A stretch of DNA of 64,000 nucleotides from positions 81,342-145,341 of the forward strand of contig DJRF01000025.1 in NCBI GenBank assembly GCA_002437725.1, given 5' to 3'. The DNA comes from Treponema sp. UBA6367 (lineage in GTDB: Bacteria; Spirochaetota; Spirochaetia; Treponematales; Treponemataceae). Both the position numbers and the translations under genes were made by a program. The notes beneath the pieces were generated by a model. That model made no database searches and had not been told where the DNA came from. It saw nothing but the letters and a program-made list of their open reading frames with translations. Positions 26,046-33,865 of this stretch are shown here, one piece after another. Positions within the stretch are counted from its first letter, which is position 1. Each line of letters opens with the position of its first letter.

Positions 26046-26063
26046 TTTTTTTTTTTTTATGAT
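26046..26063 (+). promoter_or_regulatory. Homopolymeric T13 tract abutting a possible -10 box (TATGAT)
   Basis: Thirteen T (about 26046-26058) run straight into TATGAT and ACACT, 40 bases before the BMP lipoprotein start. No -35 match is evident. The tract lies in the shared regulatory gap of two divergent genes, so a change in its length would alter promoter geometry on both sides. Confidence 0.4.
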
Positions 26064-26101
26064 ACACTGCTAACAGATTTTTTATAAGAGGCAAAATAGA
26101 T

Positions 26102-27103
26102 ATGAAAAAAATTATTAGCTCTATAATTTCACTGGGACTTCTTATTCTTGTGTCTTGCAATTCAAAAAATATAAAATCAAACACAATAGCAGTTTTCGCG
26201 CCGGGGATTCTTGCCGACAGCCCTATTTACGAAATGCTCGCAAATGGAGTAAAAGAAGCCGTTGATGAATATAACGCCCTTCCAGGCACAGCAACATCTA
26301 AAAGCATTGAAATTATTGAAGCTGGCACAAACCAGGCTGAATGGGGAGCAAAACTTACCGCCTTGTGCGCAGAAGGCAAATATGAAGCAATTATAACTTC
26401 AAATCCTTCCATGCCGGAGCTTGCAGAACCGCTTACAAAAACTTTTCCAAATCAAAAATTTATAATTCTTGATGCAAAAAGCGAAGGAAACAAAAATATT
26501 GCAACCGTTTGCTACAATCAACATGAGCAAGGATTTCTAACCGGCTACATTGCAGGACTTATGACAAAAACAAAAAAAATAGGCCTGATTGCAGCGCAAG
26601 AGTATCCTGTAATGAACAACACTATTCTTCCAGCCTATATTGAAGGAGCAAAAACGGTTGATGCCGGCATTACAATAGATTTTAGAATCGTAGGAAACTG
26701 GTACAGCGCAGCAAAAGGGGAAGAGCTTGCAGATGCAATGAGCAAAAACATGGTTGACGTAATTCTTCCAATTTGCGGAGGTGCCGCTCAAGGAGTTATT
26801 TCTAGCGCTAAAGCAAATGGCACAATGCTTGCTTGGTTTGACAGCAATGAATTTTCAAGAGCTCCTGACAATGTTATTGCGTGCACAGTTATAAATCAAA
26901 GACTTATGGCAAAACAGCAGACTCTTGTGTTTCTTGAAGGGAAAACTGAATGGGGAACGGCAAAGATGGTTGGACTAAAGGAAGGTTTTATAGAATTTTT
27001 GCAAGATGACCCTATTTACAAAAAAAATGTTCCAGAATCAATACAAAGAAAGATGGAAAACATTATAAATCAACTTAAAACAGGCACTTTAGTTTTGGAA
27101 TAA
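26102..27103 (+). CDS. BMP-family lipoprotein, purine-nucleoside-type binding protein (PnrA/TmpC-like)
   Basis: A 333-residue substrate-binding lipoprotein. The signal peptide ends at Cys 19 (LILVSC). The mature part has the BMP fold: an opening strand AVFAPGILADSPIYEM, the motif EAGTNQAEW, FIILDAKSEG, then YNQHEQGFLTGYIAGLMTKT and DVILPICGGAAQGV. In Treponema pallidum the relative TmpC/PnrA binds purine nucleosides, and BMP proteins in other bacteria do likewise. The next three genes encode one ABC ATPase and two permeases in the same order as known nucleoside importers, which supports this role. An AGAGG site precedes the ATG. Confidence 0.88.
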   Translation: MKKIISSIISLGLLILVSCNSKNIKSNTIAVFAPGILADSPIYEMLANGVKEAVDEYNALPGTATSKSIEIIEAGTNQAEWGAKLTALCAEGKYEAIITSNPSMPELAEPLTKTFPNQKFIILDAKSEGNKNIATVCYNQHEQGFLTGYIAGLMTKTKKIGLIAAQEYPVMNNTILPAYIEGAKTVDAGITIDFRIVGNWYSAAKGEELADAMSKNMVDVILPICGGAAQGVISSAKANGTMLAWFDSNEFSRAPDNVIACTVINQRLMAKQQTLVFLEGKTEWGTAKMVGLKEGFIEFLQDDPIYKKNVPESIQRKMENIINQLKTGTLVLE

Positions 27104-27130
27104 ACAGGATAAGCCAAAATAAAATAAAAA

Positions 27131-28522
27131 ATGAAACTTTCGCTTAAAAACATAGAAAAAAAATATTCACTAAAAACAGTTCTCAACGGTGTAAGCGTGG
27201 AATTTGATTCAGGAAAATTTTATGCACTTTTAGGCGAAAACGGGGCTGGAAAATCAACACTGGCAGATATAATCTGCGGGGCAAAGCAGTATTCCGCTGG
27301 AAAGCTTCTTATAAATGGGAAAGAAGTTTTTTTTAAGAATCAAAAAGAAAGTTTAAAACACGGAATAGTTTGCGTAAAACAACGACCTATGCTTGCAGAA
27401 GAATTAACAGTAAAAGAGAACATTCTTCTGAGCATAAATTTTTGCTTTTCTTTTATTGGCAAAAAAAAATTAGAAGAAAAAATTAATAAACTGTGCAAAG
27501 AATGGAACATAAAATTAAATTTAAATGCAAAAATTTGGCAATGCAGTGGGGATCTGCGTTTTTTTACAGCATTTATTGCGGCAATGATTTTAAATCCAGA
27601 TTTTTTAATTCTTGATGAACCGGCTGCATTGCTTTCTGTGGAAGAAAGAAACGATCTGTTCAAAAATCTAAAAACATTCATTCTGCAAAATCCTGAAAAA
27701 ACAGTTTTAATGATTACGCACAATCTAAAAGATGCAGAAACCTATGCAGATAAAATTATTTTTATGAAAGAAGGTCAATTTGTAAACAAAACGAGAGAAA
27801 ATTACGAAATGGCACCTATAATTTCTGAAAAAAAAGCTGAAGAAAAATCGGATTTTATAGAATTCAAAAATATAAATGCTCTTCCAGAAAACCGCCCTGC
27901 CCTTTTTGACGTAAATATAAAAGCTGCTTACGGCAATGTAACTTTAATCCAAGGGCAAAAAGGAAGCGGAATTGTAACTTTAGAAAATGTAATCACTGGA
28001 ATGGAAACTCAAAAATGCAGCGGGACTTTTTGCGTTCATAAAAATGGCAAAACATTTTGCACAAAAATTGAAGAGAACAGCTTTACAACAAAAAATCTGC
28101 GTTTCAAACAAAAAACGGCAATCATCAGTTCAGACAGAAACTTTAGAGCCTCAAATCCAAACCTTAGCGTAAAGCAGCTTCTTTGTGCAATGTACAACGG
28201 AAAAGACTGCGACAAATACGCTCAAAAATTAATCAACGAAGCTGGAATAAATATAAGCGCGAACGAGTCGGTTTCAAATCTTTCTGGAGGAATGTTGCAG
28301 CAACTTATTTTGCGTAGAGAATTAAATTCCGAACCAGAAGTTTTTATAATGTGCGAACCGCTTCAAGGCCTAGATTCAAATGCGGCTTTAAAAATGTGTA
28401 AAATGATAAAAGATTACGCCCGAAAAGGAAATGTTGTAATAGTCTTAACAATTTCGGACTTTCCAAAGGAACTTTGCGATAAAATCTACACGCTGCAAGG
28501 AGGATTTTGTCTTGAATCTTAA
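27131..28522 (+). CDS. Nucleoside-type ABC importer ATPase, two fused and asymmetric domains
   Basis: A 463-residue protein with two ATP-binding domains, as in RbsA/NupA-type importers. The halves have decayed in a complementary way. Domain 1 keeps Walker A GENGAGKST (about 36-44), Walker B LILDEP and the switch His in ITHNL, but its signature is CSGDL. Domain 2 keeps the signature LSGGM but has GQKGSGIVT (about 276) with no Walker A Lys, CEP for DEP, and no switch His (VLTISDF). Pairing domain 1 with the domain 2 signature leaves one complete ATP site and one degenerate site. It is somewhat shorter than the usual 500 residues. The first permease overlaps its 3' end. Confidence 0.85.
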   Translation: MKLSLKNIEKKYSLKTVLNGVSVEFDSGKFYALLGENGAGKSTLADIICGAKQYSAGKLLINGKEVFFKNQKESLKHGIVCVKQRPMLAEELTVKENILLSINFCFSFIGKKKLEEKINKLCKEWNIKLNLNAKIWQCSGDLRFFTAFIAAMILNPDFLILDEPAALLSVEERNDLFKNLKTFILQNPEKTVLMITHNLKDAETYADKIIFMKEGQFVNKTRENYEMAPIISEKKAEEKSDFIEFKNINALPENRPALFDVNIKAAYGNVTLIQGQKGSGIVTLENVITGMETQKCSGTFCVHKNGKTFCTKIEENSFTTKNLRFKQKTAIISSDRNFRASNPNLSVKQLLCAMYNGKDCDKYAQKLINEAGINISANESVSNLSGGMLQQLILRRELNSEPEVFIMCEPLQGLDSNAALKMCKMIKDYARKGNVVIVLTISDFPKELCDKIYTLQGGFCLES

Positions 28523-29552
28523 TAAAAAATCAAAAACGGCAATTTTTTCTTCGCTAATGGTAGTTTTAGGTTCAGTTGCAAGTGCAATTTTGGCAACTGC
28601 AATGACTAAAAAAGCTAATATAACTCCAATTTCGTTTTTTACAGATGTGCTTTCCTCAAAGTATTATGCAGGAACAATCTTAAACACATCTCTTCTTTTA
28701 ACAGTTTCTGGACTGGGAGCCGCCTGCGCCTTAACAAACGGAGAATTTAATCTTGGAGGAGAAGGTCAAATCTACGCAGGAGGCTTTATTTGCGCAATTG
28801 TTGCCTGTGCAATGAAAAATTGCCTTCCTTTTTTTGCCGTAGCAACAGCTGCAATCTGCGCGATGGGATTTTCCGCCCTGCTCGCATTGTGTTCGGCGCT
28901 TTTAAAATATTACAAAAAAACAAGCGTTCTTTTAACTTCATTTCTTATTTCCAGCGCGATAATTCCTGTAATAGACTCTTTAATTGCAGGTCCTTTTAAA
29001 AATTCAGGAAATCTTTTAGCAACAGAGTTTATTCCGCAAAACATGAGAATCAAGCAGATTATGCCCCCTTCTCCTCTAAATATTGCAATAATTCTAATTC
29101 CAATTTTTTGCTTCGCCGCTTACTACTTTTTAAATAAAACTTCAAGCGGAAGAAAAATCGTAATAAACGGAATAGCACCGGAATTTGGCCGATACTGCGG
29201 ATACAACCAAAAAGCAATGCTATTTTCATCAATGGCAATTTCTGGAGCTTTGCACGGGCTAACTGGATTTCTTGCCGTATTTGGAACATACTTCACCTGC
29301 CATTCAGGATTTTACACAGGAATGGGCTGGAACGCGCTGACAACAGCCCTTGCCGCCTCTTCAAATCCTATTGCAATAATACCAAGCGCGCTTACACTTT
29401 CCTGGATTTTTACAAGCGCGGACAAAGCAACTTTAACTGGAAACTTTGGATTCAACTTTAGCGCGCTAGTTCAAGGGATAATGCTTTTTTCTATTTCAAT
29501 AAAGTTTTTTGCAAAAAAATCTAAAATCAAGATTAAAAAAACTAAAAGCTGA
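28512..29552 (+). CDS. Nucleoside-type ABC importer permease 1
   Basis: A 346-residue inner-membrane permease of the BPD_transp_2 family (RbsC/NupP-like), with eight to ten hydrophobic segments and the family loop LTNGEFNLGGEGQIYAGGFI (about 77-96). It starts with TTG at 28512, overlapping the ATPase gene by 11 bases, with AAGGAGG about 9 bases upstream; the strong ribosome site supports the unusual start codon. It pairs with the next gene to form the membrane channel for the substrate delivered by the BMP lipoprotein. Confidence 0.85.
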   Translation: MNLNKKSKTAIFSSLMVVLGSVASAILATAMTKKANITPISFFTDVLSSKYYAGTILNTSLLLTVSGLGAACALTNGEFNLGGEGQIYAGGFICAIVACAMKNCLPFFAVATAAICAMGFSALLALCSALLKYYKKTSVLLTSFLISSAIIPVIDSLIAGPFKNSGNLLATEFIPQNMRIKQIMPPSPLNIAIILIPIFCFAAYYFLNKTSSGRKIVINGIAPEFGRYCGYNQKAMLFSSMAISGALHGLTGFLAVFGTYFTCHSGFYTGMGWNALTTALAASSNPIAIIPSALTLSWIFTSADKATLTGNFGFNFSALVQGIMLFSISIKFFAKKSKIKIKKTKS

Positions 29553-29559
29553 GGAAAAA

Positions 29560-30387
29560 ATGTTTGCAAGTATAATTCAAAATGCACTTCCGCTTTATTT
29601 TATTTCTATCGGTGCCCTTTTTAGCGAAATTGCCGGTCAAATGGCTCTTTTTTTGGATTCTATCATAAATGTTGCGGCATTTACTTTTTTTGCAGTAACA
29701 GCGCTTTCTTCAAATGCAATCTTGGGAATTTTTGCCGCGCTAACAATTTGCACAATTTTTATAGGATTTTTTGCATTTGCTTGCGAAAAATTCAGCGCAA
29801 ATCCTTTTATAGCAGGACTTGCCGCCGGTCTTTTTTTAGAAGGCTTGTTAACTTTTGTTTCGGTGAAACTTTTTGGAACAAGAGGCGTTCTAGCTTCCAA
29901 TTCATTTAATTTTTCAAGACAAAGTGCAAGTTTTGCATACAGTTTAATTTTTTTAGCATTAAGCATAGTTTTTATAGTATTTTTAAAATTTACAAAAAAA
30001 GGACTTTGCTATCAAATTACAGGCAGCAATCCCGAAGTTCTTGAATCCAAGGGCGTTTCTGCAGTTCAATACAGAATTAATTCCTGGATGATAAGCGCAT
30101 TCTGTGCAAGCTGCGCAGGCTGCGCTTATGCCGCACGAATTTCAAGTTTTGTTCCAAATATTTCAAGCGGACGAGGATGGGTCGCCTTAGTAATAGTCTT
30201 TCTTGGCAAAAAAGATTTAATAAAAATGATTCCAGCAGCGCTAGTTTTTAGCATCGCCGAATATTTAGCTTCAAACATTCAAAATGTAATTCCATCAATT
30301 CCTAGCGCAGTCTTAATAATTCTCCCCTATTTAACTGCATTAGTGCTAATAATTTTTCAACCTAAAAGAAAATCAATAAAAAAATAA
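29560..30387 (+). CDS. Nucleoside-type ABC importer permease 2
   Basis: A 275-residue permease, shorter and more hydrophobic than its partner, with the BPD_transp_2 landmarks ITGSNPEVLESKGVSAVQYR (about 160-180) and SSGRGWVALVIVFLGK. The first is the loop that docks on the ATPase. The frame is open from 29509 inside the preceding gene, but ATG 29560 has GAGG at correct spacing and starts the first membrane helix, so I use it. The last gene of the four-gene import operon; I see no good terminator before the following poly-G promoter. Confidence 0.83.
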   Translation: MFASIIQNALPLYFISIGALFSEIAGQMALFLDSIINVAAFTFFAVTALSSNAILGIFAALTICTIFIGFFAFACEKFSANPFIAGLAAGLFLEGLLTFVSVKLFGTRGVLASNSFNFSRQSASFAYSLIFLALSIVFIVFLKFTKKGLCYQITGSNPEVLESKGVSAVQYRINSWMISAFCASCAGCAYAARISSFVPNISSGRGWVALVIVFLGKKDLIKMIPAALVFSIAEYLASNIQNVIPSIPSAVLIILPYLTALVLIIFQPKRKSIKK

Positions 30388-30410
30388 AAAATCTTCAATT
30401 TTCCCCGATT

Positions 30411-30441
30411 TTGACTTGACAAGGTCGGGGGGGGGTACACT
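30411..30441 (+). promoter_or_regulatory. Promoter with a nine-G tract in the spacer
   Basis: TTGACA (30416-30421) and TACACT (30436-30441) are 14 bases apart; the overlapping TTGACT (30411-30416) would give 19. Nine G at 30427-30435 fill the spacer up to the -10 box. Neither spacing is the ideal 17, so gain or loss of a few G would move the promoter toward or away from the optimum. Poly-G tracts near promoters are known to vary expression of tpr genes in Treponema pallidum. Confidence 0.6.
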
Positions 30442-30503
30442 GAATCCACTGGAGAGTGCTTGAACTAGCAAAAAATCTATAAGCACTTTCAGGGGGATTT
30501 ATT

Positions 30504-31415
30504 ATGAAACTACTAAAAAAAGCAGCACTTTTAGCGGCAGCCGCACTTACGCTTGGATTTATTTCTTGTAAGCAAGATTCAGGTTCAACAACTTCTAACG
30601 AACTTCCGGGAACAATTGGTGGAAAAGGCAACAAAAACGACACCTTTTATGGAAAGACATTCTATGACAATGCTGATAAAAACAGCGCATACACTTGCTA
30701 TGAATTTTCAGAAGAAGGAACTGTTACTGTAAAAAGTATAACGGAAGTTTCAGAAGGGCTTGAACCTGTAATGGAACTAAAATATTCTATCAGCGATGAT
30801 GGTAAAAATGTTTATATGCAAGGGCTCAAATATACAAATGAAGAAGAAGAAAAACTTCTATCTGAAGAAGAGTTCATTTCTTATATAAAAACTGTATACA
30901 CAGAACAACTTGCACAACTTCGTGAAAAACACCCTGTCGCTATAACTCAAATTTGCTATGGATTAGACATTGCAACAGATTCTTCTAATGAAGTAATTAT
31001 CAATGAGATGGAAAACCGTGTAAGAAAACTATTTTCATCAACATTTACTTTCACGCTAGAAACAGCAGATTCACCAAAAGGCACTTTAACAGAAGTTTTA
31101 ACTTGGAAAAACGAACTTTCAAAATTCATATCAATGAGTGGTTCGTATGATAGTGAAAGCGATGAAGATTATGATTTTTGTTTATATACTGATATGGACG
31201 GATTAAGAGGTCATTATGCAACATCTAAAGATGGAGATTCTATTGATATTGCCTATTCTAAAACTAAAAACAAATTCATCAATACTAAAGACGGCTCTGA
31301 AATACCTTACACAATAAGCGACAACGGAACAAAGATTACAATCACTGCAGACGGCAAAGAAATGGTTGCAGTCTACAATCCTCAAGTAATTGAACTGTTT
31401 GAAGCAGCTGAATAA
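30504..31415 (+). CDS. Lipoprotein, unknown function, behind a poly-G promoter
   Basis: A 303-residue secreted lipoprotein. The signal peptide ends in a lipobox with Cys 22 (LGFISC), followed by a Ser/Thr/Gly-rich stretch. The body is a beta-rich domain with two similar passages, YGKTFYDNADKNSAYTCYEF near 52 and FINTKDGSEIPYTISDNGTK near 260. This resembles lipocalin-like or DUF-type domains repeated in Treponema lipoproteins, but I cannot name it. GGGGGAT precedes the ATG. The only nearby expression signal is the promoter with nine G, so the protein is a candidate for variable surface expression. Several hairpins follow it. Confidence 0.75.
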   Translation: MKLLKKAALLAAAALTLGFISCKQDSGSTTSNELPGTIGGKGNKNDTFYGKTFYDNADKNSAYTCYEFSEEGTVTVKSITEVSEGLEPVMELKYSISDDGKNVYMQGLKYTNEEEEKLLSEEEFISYIKTVYTEQLAQLREKHPVAITQICYGLDIATDSSNEVIINEMENRVRKLFSSTFTFTLETADSPKGTLTEVLTWKNELSKFISMSGSYDSESDEDYDFCLYTDMDGLRGHYATSKDGDSIDIAYSKTKNKFINTKDGSEIPYTISDNGTKITITADGKEMVAVYNPQVIELFEAAE

Positions 31416-31456
31416 AAAAACAAAACGTGGCAAATGCCGAGTTTTTGGAGGTAATA

Positions 31457-31487
31457 TAAAAACTGCCAAAAATACAGTCAGTTTTTA
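31457..31487 (+). terminator. Stem-loop after the lipoprotein gene
   Basis: TAAAAACTG (31457-31465) and CAGTTTTTA (31479-31487) form a perfect 9-bp stem ending in T-rich sequence. The right arm continues as TCTTTAAAAG into the small GCTTGC-GTT-GCAAAC hairpin (31494-31514), the same pairing of elements as at 47592-47652. A TIR-like remnant (GCCGAGTTTTTGG) lies just upstream at about 31435. Confidence 0.55.
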
Positions 31488-31493
31488 TCTTTA

Positions 31494-31514
31494 AAAGCTT
31501 GCGTTGCAAACTTC
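31494..31514. repeat. Copy of the GTTTGC-AAC-GCAAAC hairpin repeat
   Basis: AAAGCTTGC-GTT-GCAAACTTC: the same small hairpin as at 47592, 59138 and 63704, here in the opposite orientation with one mismatch in the stem. Confidence 0.6.
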
Positions 31515-31520
31515 ATTATC

Positions 31521-31556
31521 AACTGCCCATTCTCATTTTATTGCGAATGGGCAGTT
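31521..31556. other. Perfect 12-bp stem-loop upstream of tRNA-Val
   Basis: AACTGCCCATTC (31521-31532) pairs with GAATGGGCAGTT (31545-31556) around a 12-base loop. It lacks a T tract on either side, so a terminator is only possible; it lies 39 bases before the tRNA promoter. Confidence 0.6.
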
Positions 31557-31594
31557 AGCTTATGTAAAACATGGCACAAAACAAGGTTTGCCCC

Positions 31595-31623
31595 TTGACA
31601 TTTTTTTCAATCAAAGATATAGT
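31595..31623 (+). promoter_or_regulatory. Sigma-70-type promoter of tRNA-Val
   Basis: TTGACA (31595-31600), 17-base spacer, TATAGT (31618-31623). The -10 box ends 12 bases before the mature tRNA, so the 5' leader is very short. Confidence 0.85.
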
Positions 31624-31635
31624 AAAAAGCATAAC

Positions 31636-31709
31636 GGACGGTTAGCTCAGCTGGTACGAGCGTCTGGTTTACACCCAGAATGTCGGGAGTTCGATCCTCT
31701 CACCGTCCA
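31636..31709 (+). tRNA. tRNA-Val (anticodon UAC)
   Basis: A 74-base cloverleaf. The acceptor arm GGACGGT pairs with ACCGTCC. The D-arm region is AGCTCAGCTGGTACGAGC, the anticodon stem TCTGG/CCAGA encloses TTTACAC with anticodon TAC, and the T-loop is TTCGATC. The discriminator is A, and the 3' CCA is not encoded (the genome reads AAGC). UAC reads valine GUA and, by wobble, other GUN codons. Confidence 0.95.
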
Positions 31710-31712
31710 AGC

Positions 31713-31736
31713 GGACCTCAAGCGAGGTCCTTTTTT
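31713..31736 (+). terminator. Rho-independent terminator after tRNA-Val
   Basis: GGACCTC-AAGC-GAGGTCC followed directly by six T. It ends 11 bases before hflX, so hflX needs its own expression signal or read-through. Confidence 0.92.
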
Positions 31737-31747
31737 GTTTTAAAAGA

Positions 31748-32860
31748 ATGATTGACTTAGAAGAAGAACAAAAACGCCGCGTAAAAGCCTTTCTTGTAGG
31801 CGATTCTCAAGCAAGAACAGAAGAAACTTTTCTAGAAAATCCGCTTGGCGAGCTTGAAGGCTTGGTAGACACTTTAGGGCTTGAAACAGCCGGTGAGCTT
31901 ACGCTAAAGCGGCACGAAATAAAACCGGTCTACGGCATCGGCAAAGGCAAGGCAGAAGAAATCGCGCATCTTGCAAAAGAATGTGAAGCCGACTGCATTA
32001 TTTTTGACTTTAACCTTGAGCCGACTAAGCAAAGAAACTGGGAAAAACTTGCAAAAATTCCATGCTTTGACCGCCAGGAAGTGATTTTAAGAATTTTTGC
32101 GCAAAGGGCGCAAACAAAAGAAGCGACTCTTCAAGTTGAACTTGCGCGGCTAACCTACTCTCTTCCCCGCCTTGCTCATTCCTATGGAGATATGGCGCGT
32201 CAGCGTGGCGGAAGCTACGGTTCTAAAGGCGCAGGAGAAACACAGCTGGAACTAGACCAGCGAAAGGTGCGAGAACGAATTGCACGCACAAAAAAAGAAC
32301 TTGAAAAAGTTGAAAAAGTAAGAACAACGCAGCACAAAAAACGGCAAAACACAGGCATTCCAGAATGTGCATTAATCGGCTATACAAATGCAGGCAAATC
32401 TTCTTTGCTAAACTCTCTAACAGGAGCGGATTCATTTGTGGAAAATAAACTTTTTGCCACGCTAGACCCGCTTACAAGGAAACTAACCTTAACTGATGGA
32501 AAAAGCATCTTGCTAACAGACACGGTAGGTTTTATTTCAAACTTGCCGCATAGCTTGGTAGACGCTTTTAAATCAACTTTGGCAGAAGCACGAGATGCAA
32601 ATCTTCAACTGATTGTCTTAGATGCCAGCGACCCAAACGTAAAAAAGCACTTTGAGACGGTTGCAAAAGTTTTAAAAGAAATTAAAGCCAATGGAAATCG
32701 GCAAATTATAGTTTTGAACAAATGCGACAAAATCAAAGACGAAATTACATTTTCTTCATTGAAGTTAGAATTTCCTAATGCAATTTGCGTAAGCGCTAAA
32801 ACTAAACAAGGCTTTTCTGAACTGCTTGCCTGTATAGAAAAACAACTTTTTATGATGTAA
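31748..32860 (+). CDS. hflX: HflX, ribosome-associated GTPase
   Basis: HflX binds the 50S subunit and splits or rescues stalled ribosomes, notably under heat stress. The 370-residue product has the HflX N-terminal domain (YGIGKGKAEEI, IIFDFNLEPTKQRNWE), the hallmark GSYGSKGAGETQLELDQR glycine-rich segment (about 158-175), a coiled coil, and the GTPase domain with G1 GYTNAGKSSL (about 211), G3 DTVGFI and G4 NKCDKI. It is shorter than E. coli HflX (426). No strong ribosome site precedes the ATG, which sits just behind the tRNA terminator. Confidence 0.93.
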   Translation: MIDLEEEQKRRVKAFLVGDSQARTEETFLENPLGELEGLVDTLGLETAGELTLKRHEIKPVYGIGKGKAEEIAHLAKECEADCIIFDFNLEPTKQRNWEKLAKIPCFDRQEVILRIFAQRAQTKEATLQVELARLTYSLPRLAHSYGDMARQRGGSYGSKGAGETQLELDQRKVRERIARTKKELEKVEKVRTTQHKKRQNTGIPECALIGYTNAGKSSLLNSLTGADSFVENKLFATLDPLTRKLTLTDGKSILLTDTVGFISNLPHSLVDAFKSTLAEARDANLQLIVLDASDPNVKKHFETVAKVLKEIKANGNRQIIVLNKCDKIKDEITFSSLKLEFPNAICVSAKTKQGFSELLACIEKQLFMM

Positions 32861-32869
32861 ACTTATTCT

Positions 32870-33349
32870 ATGAAAGAAAAGAAACTGCTAAACATAATTC
32901 TTTTTTCGCTCTTAATATTTTTAACTTTTATAATTATTTTTTCAACGATTCTTTTTTTTACAGGAAAAACAGATTTTAGAAATAAAAAAAACAGCCATGC
33001 AGTTGTTGTTGCAAGAGGACAGGCGGAACTAGAAAAAGAATTTTCTTCATTTAAGCAGCTAGGAAGAATTAGAATTTCTCTTGCAACGGATGGTTCTGCG
33101 CAAACATTGATAATCTCTCCTTGGTTTTCGTACACCAAAGATGACAGCGAATTTCACGAAGAACTTTCTAGAAAAACAAAAGAAATAAAAAATACTATAA
33201 TAAAATATCTTTCAAGCCGCACAAAAGAAGAACTTCAATCTATGGGAGAAGAAAAAATAAAGGAAGAATTAAAGTATTTAATAAACAATCTGCTGGTTTT
33301 AAATAAAATTCAACAAGTCTACTTTTCTGAATACATATTTTTAGGATAA
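32870..33349 (+). CDS. FliL-like single-pass membrane protein
   Basis: A 159-residue protein with one N-terminal membrane helix (about 7-30) and a periplasmic domain. Its C-terminal half (IIKYLSSRTKEELQSMGEEK, then an Ile/Leu/Asn helix and IQQVYFSEYIFLG) matches the FliL pattern. FliL forms a ring around the flagellar stator and supports torque. The usual fliM/motAB neighbours are absent here, so this may be a second FliL or a relative with another role. It starts 9 bases after hflX and ends before a copy of the palindromic repeat. Confidence 0.6.
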   Translation: MKEKKLLNIILFSLLIFLTFIIIFSTILFFTGKTDFRNKKNSHAVVVARGQAELEKEFSSFKQLGRIRISLATDGSAQTLIISPWFSYTKDDSEFHEELSRKTKEIKNTIIKYLSSRTKEELQSMGEEKIKEELKYLINNLLVLNKIQQVYFSEYIFLG

Positions 33350-33401
33350 ATCTTTTATTTTTTTTGCAACTTATTATAATTTTTTTAGTCTAAATATACA
33401 G

Positions 33402-33492
33402 AAGGTTGATAGCCGAGTTTTTTATAAATGCAAAAGAAACGCTTCTGGCGAATTTTCAATTTACTCACTAAAAAAACTCAACTTTCAACCTT
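33402..33492. repeat. Short copy (about 91 bp) of the dispersed palindromic element
   Basis: The left end AAGGTTGATAGCCGAGTTTT and right end AAAACTCAACTTTCAACCTT are inverted repeats with three mismatches over about 23 bases. Inside, the ACGCTTCTGGCGAATTTTCAA block matches the left arm of the full copies; the right arm and core are missing. It fills the gap before the sigma operon. Confidence 0.75.
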
Positions 33493-33515
33493 AAAAACTT
33501 ATCTATGAGGAAAAC

Positions 33516-33863
33516 ATGGAACAACAAATATCAACAACGGCGGTTCAAATTGTTATTTCTATAATTCCTATTGTAGGAATTGTTTTAGGAGCAACACTAA
33601 TTTTTTTCTATATGCTTTGGCATCACAGGGAAGTAAAGCTTCAAATAAAAACGGGTTCTTTTGTGCAAAAAAACATCAATTTTTCTGCCATTGTGCTTTT
33701 GGCAGGGCTTACCTTAACAGGAGTCGGTCTTGTAATTTCTTTAGTTTTTGCCATAAAAAACGGTTTTTCCTATGCGCTTTTAAGCGGACTTATTCCAGCG
33801 GTCATTGGAATATGCTTGCTTATTTTTTACAAAGTATTTCCTGATTTTCATAAAGAAAAGTAA
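33516..33863 (+). CDS. Small membrane protein preceding the ECF sigma gene
   Basis: A 115-residue protein with three hydrophobic segments (about 9-33, 55-80 and 84-107) separated by a short basic loop (WHHREVKLQIKTG). It resembles the small membrane proteins of the DUF6249 type, but I cannot assign a function. It starts after ATGAGG and ends 2 bases before the sigma gene, so the two are almost certainly cotranscribed. With the membrane protein that follows, it may help sense an envelope signal. Confidence 0.65.
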   Translation: MEQQISTTAVQIVISIIPIVGIVLGATLIFFYMLWHHREVKLQIKTGSFVQKNINFSAIVLLAGLTLTGVGLVISLVFAIKNGFSYALLSGLIPAVIGICLLIFYKVFPDFHKEK

Positions 33864-33865
33864 AG

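Noticed and set aside
31504..31743. Plus-strand frame of about 79 codons
   Set aside because: It runs through the tRNA-Val promoter, the tRNA itself and its terminator.
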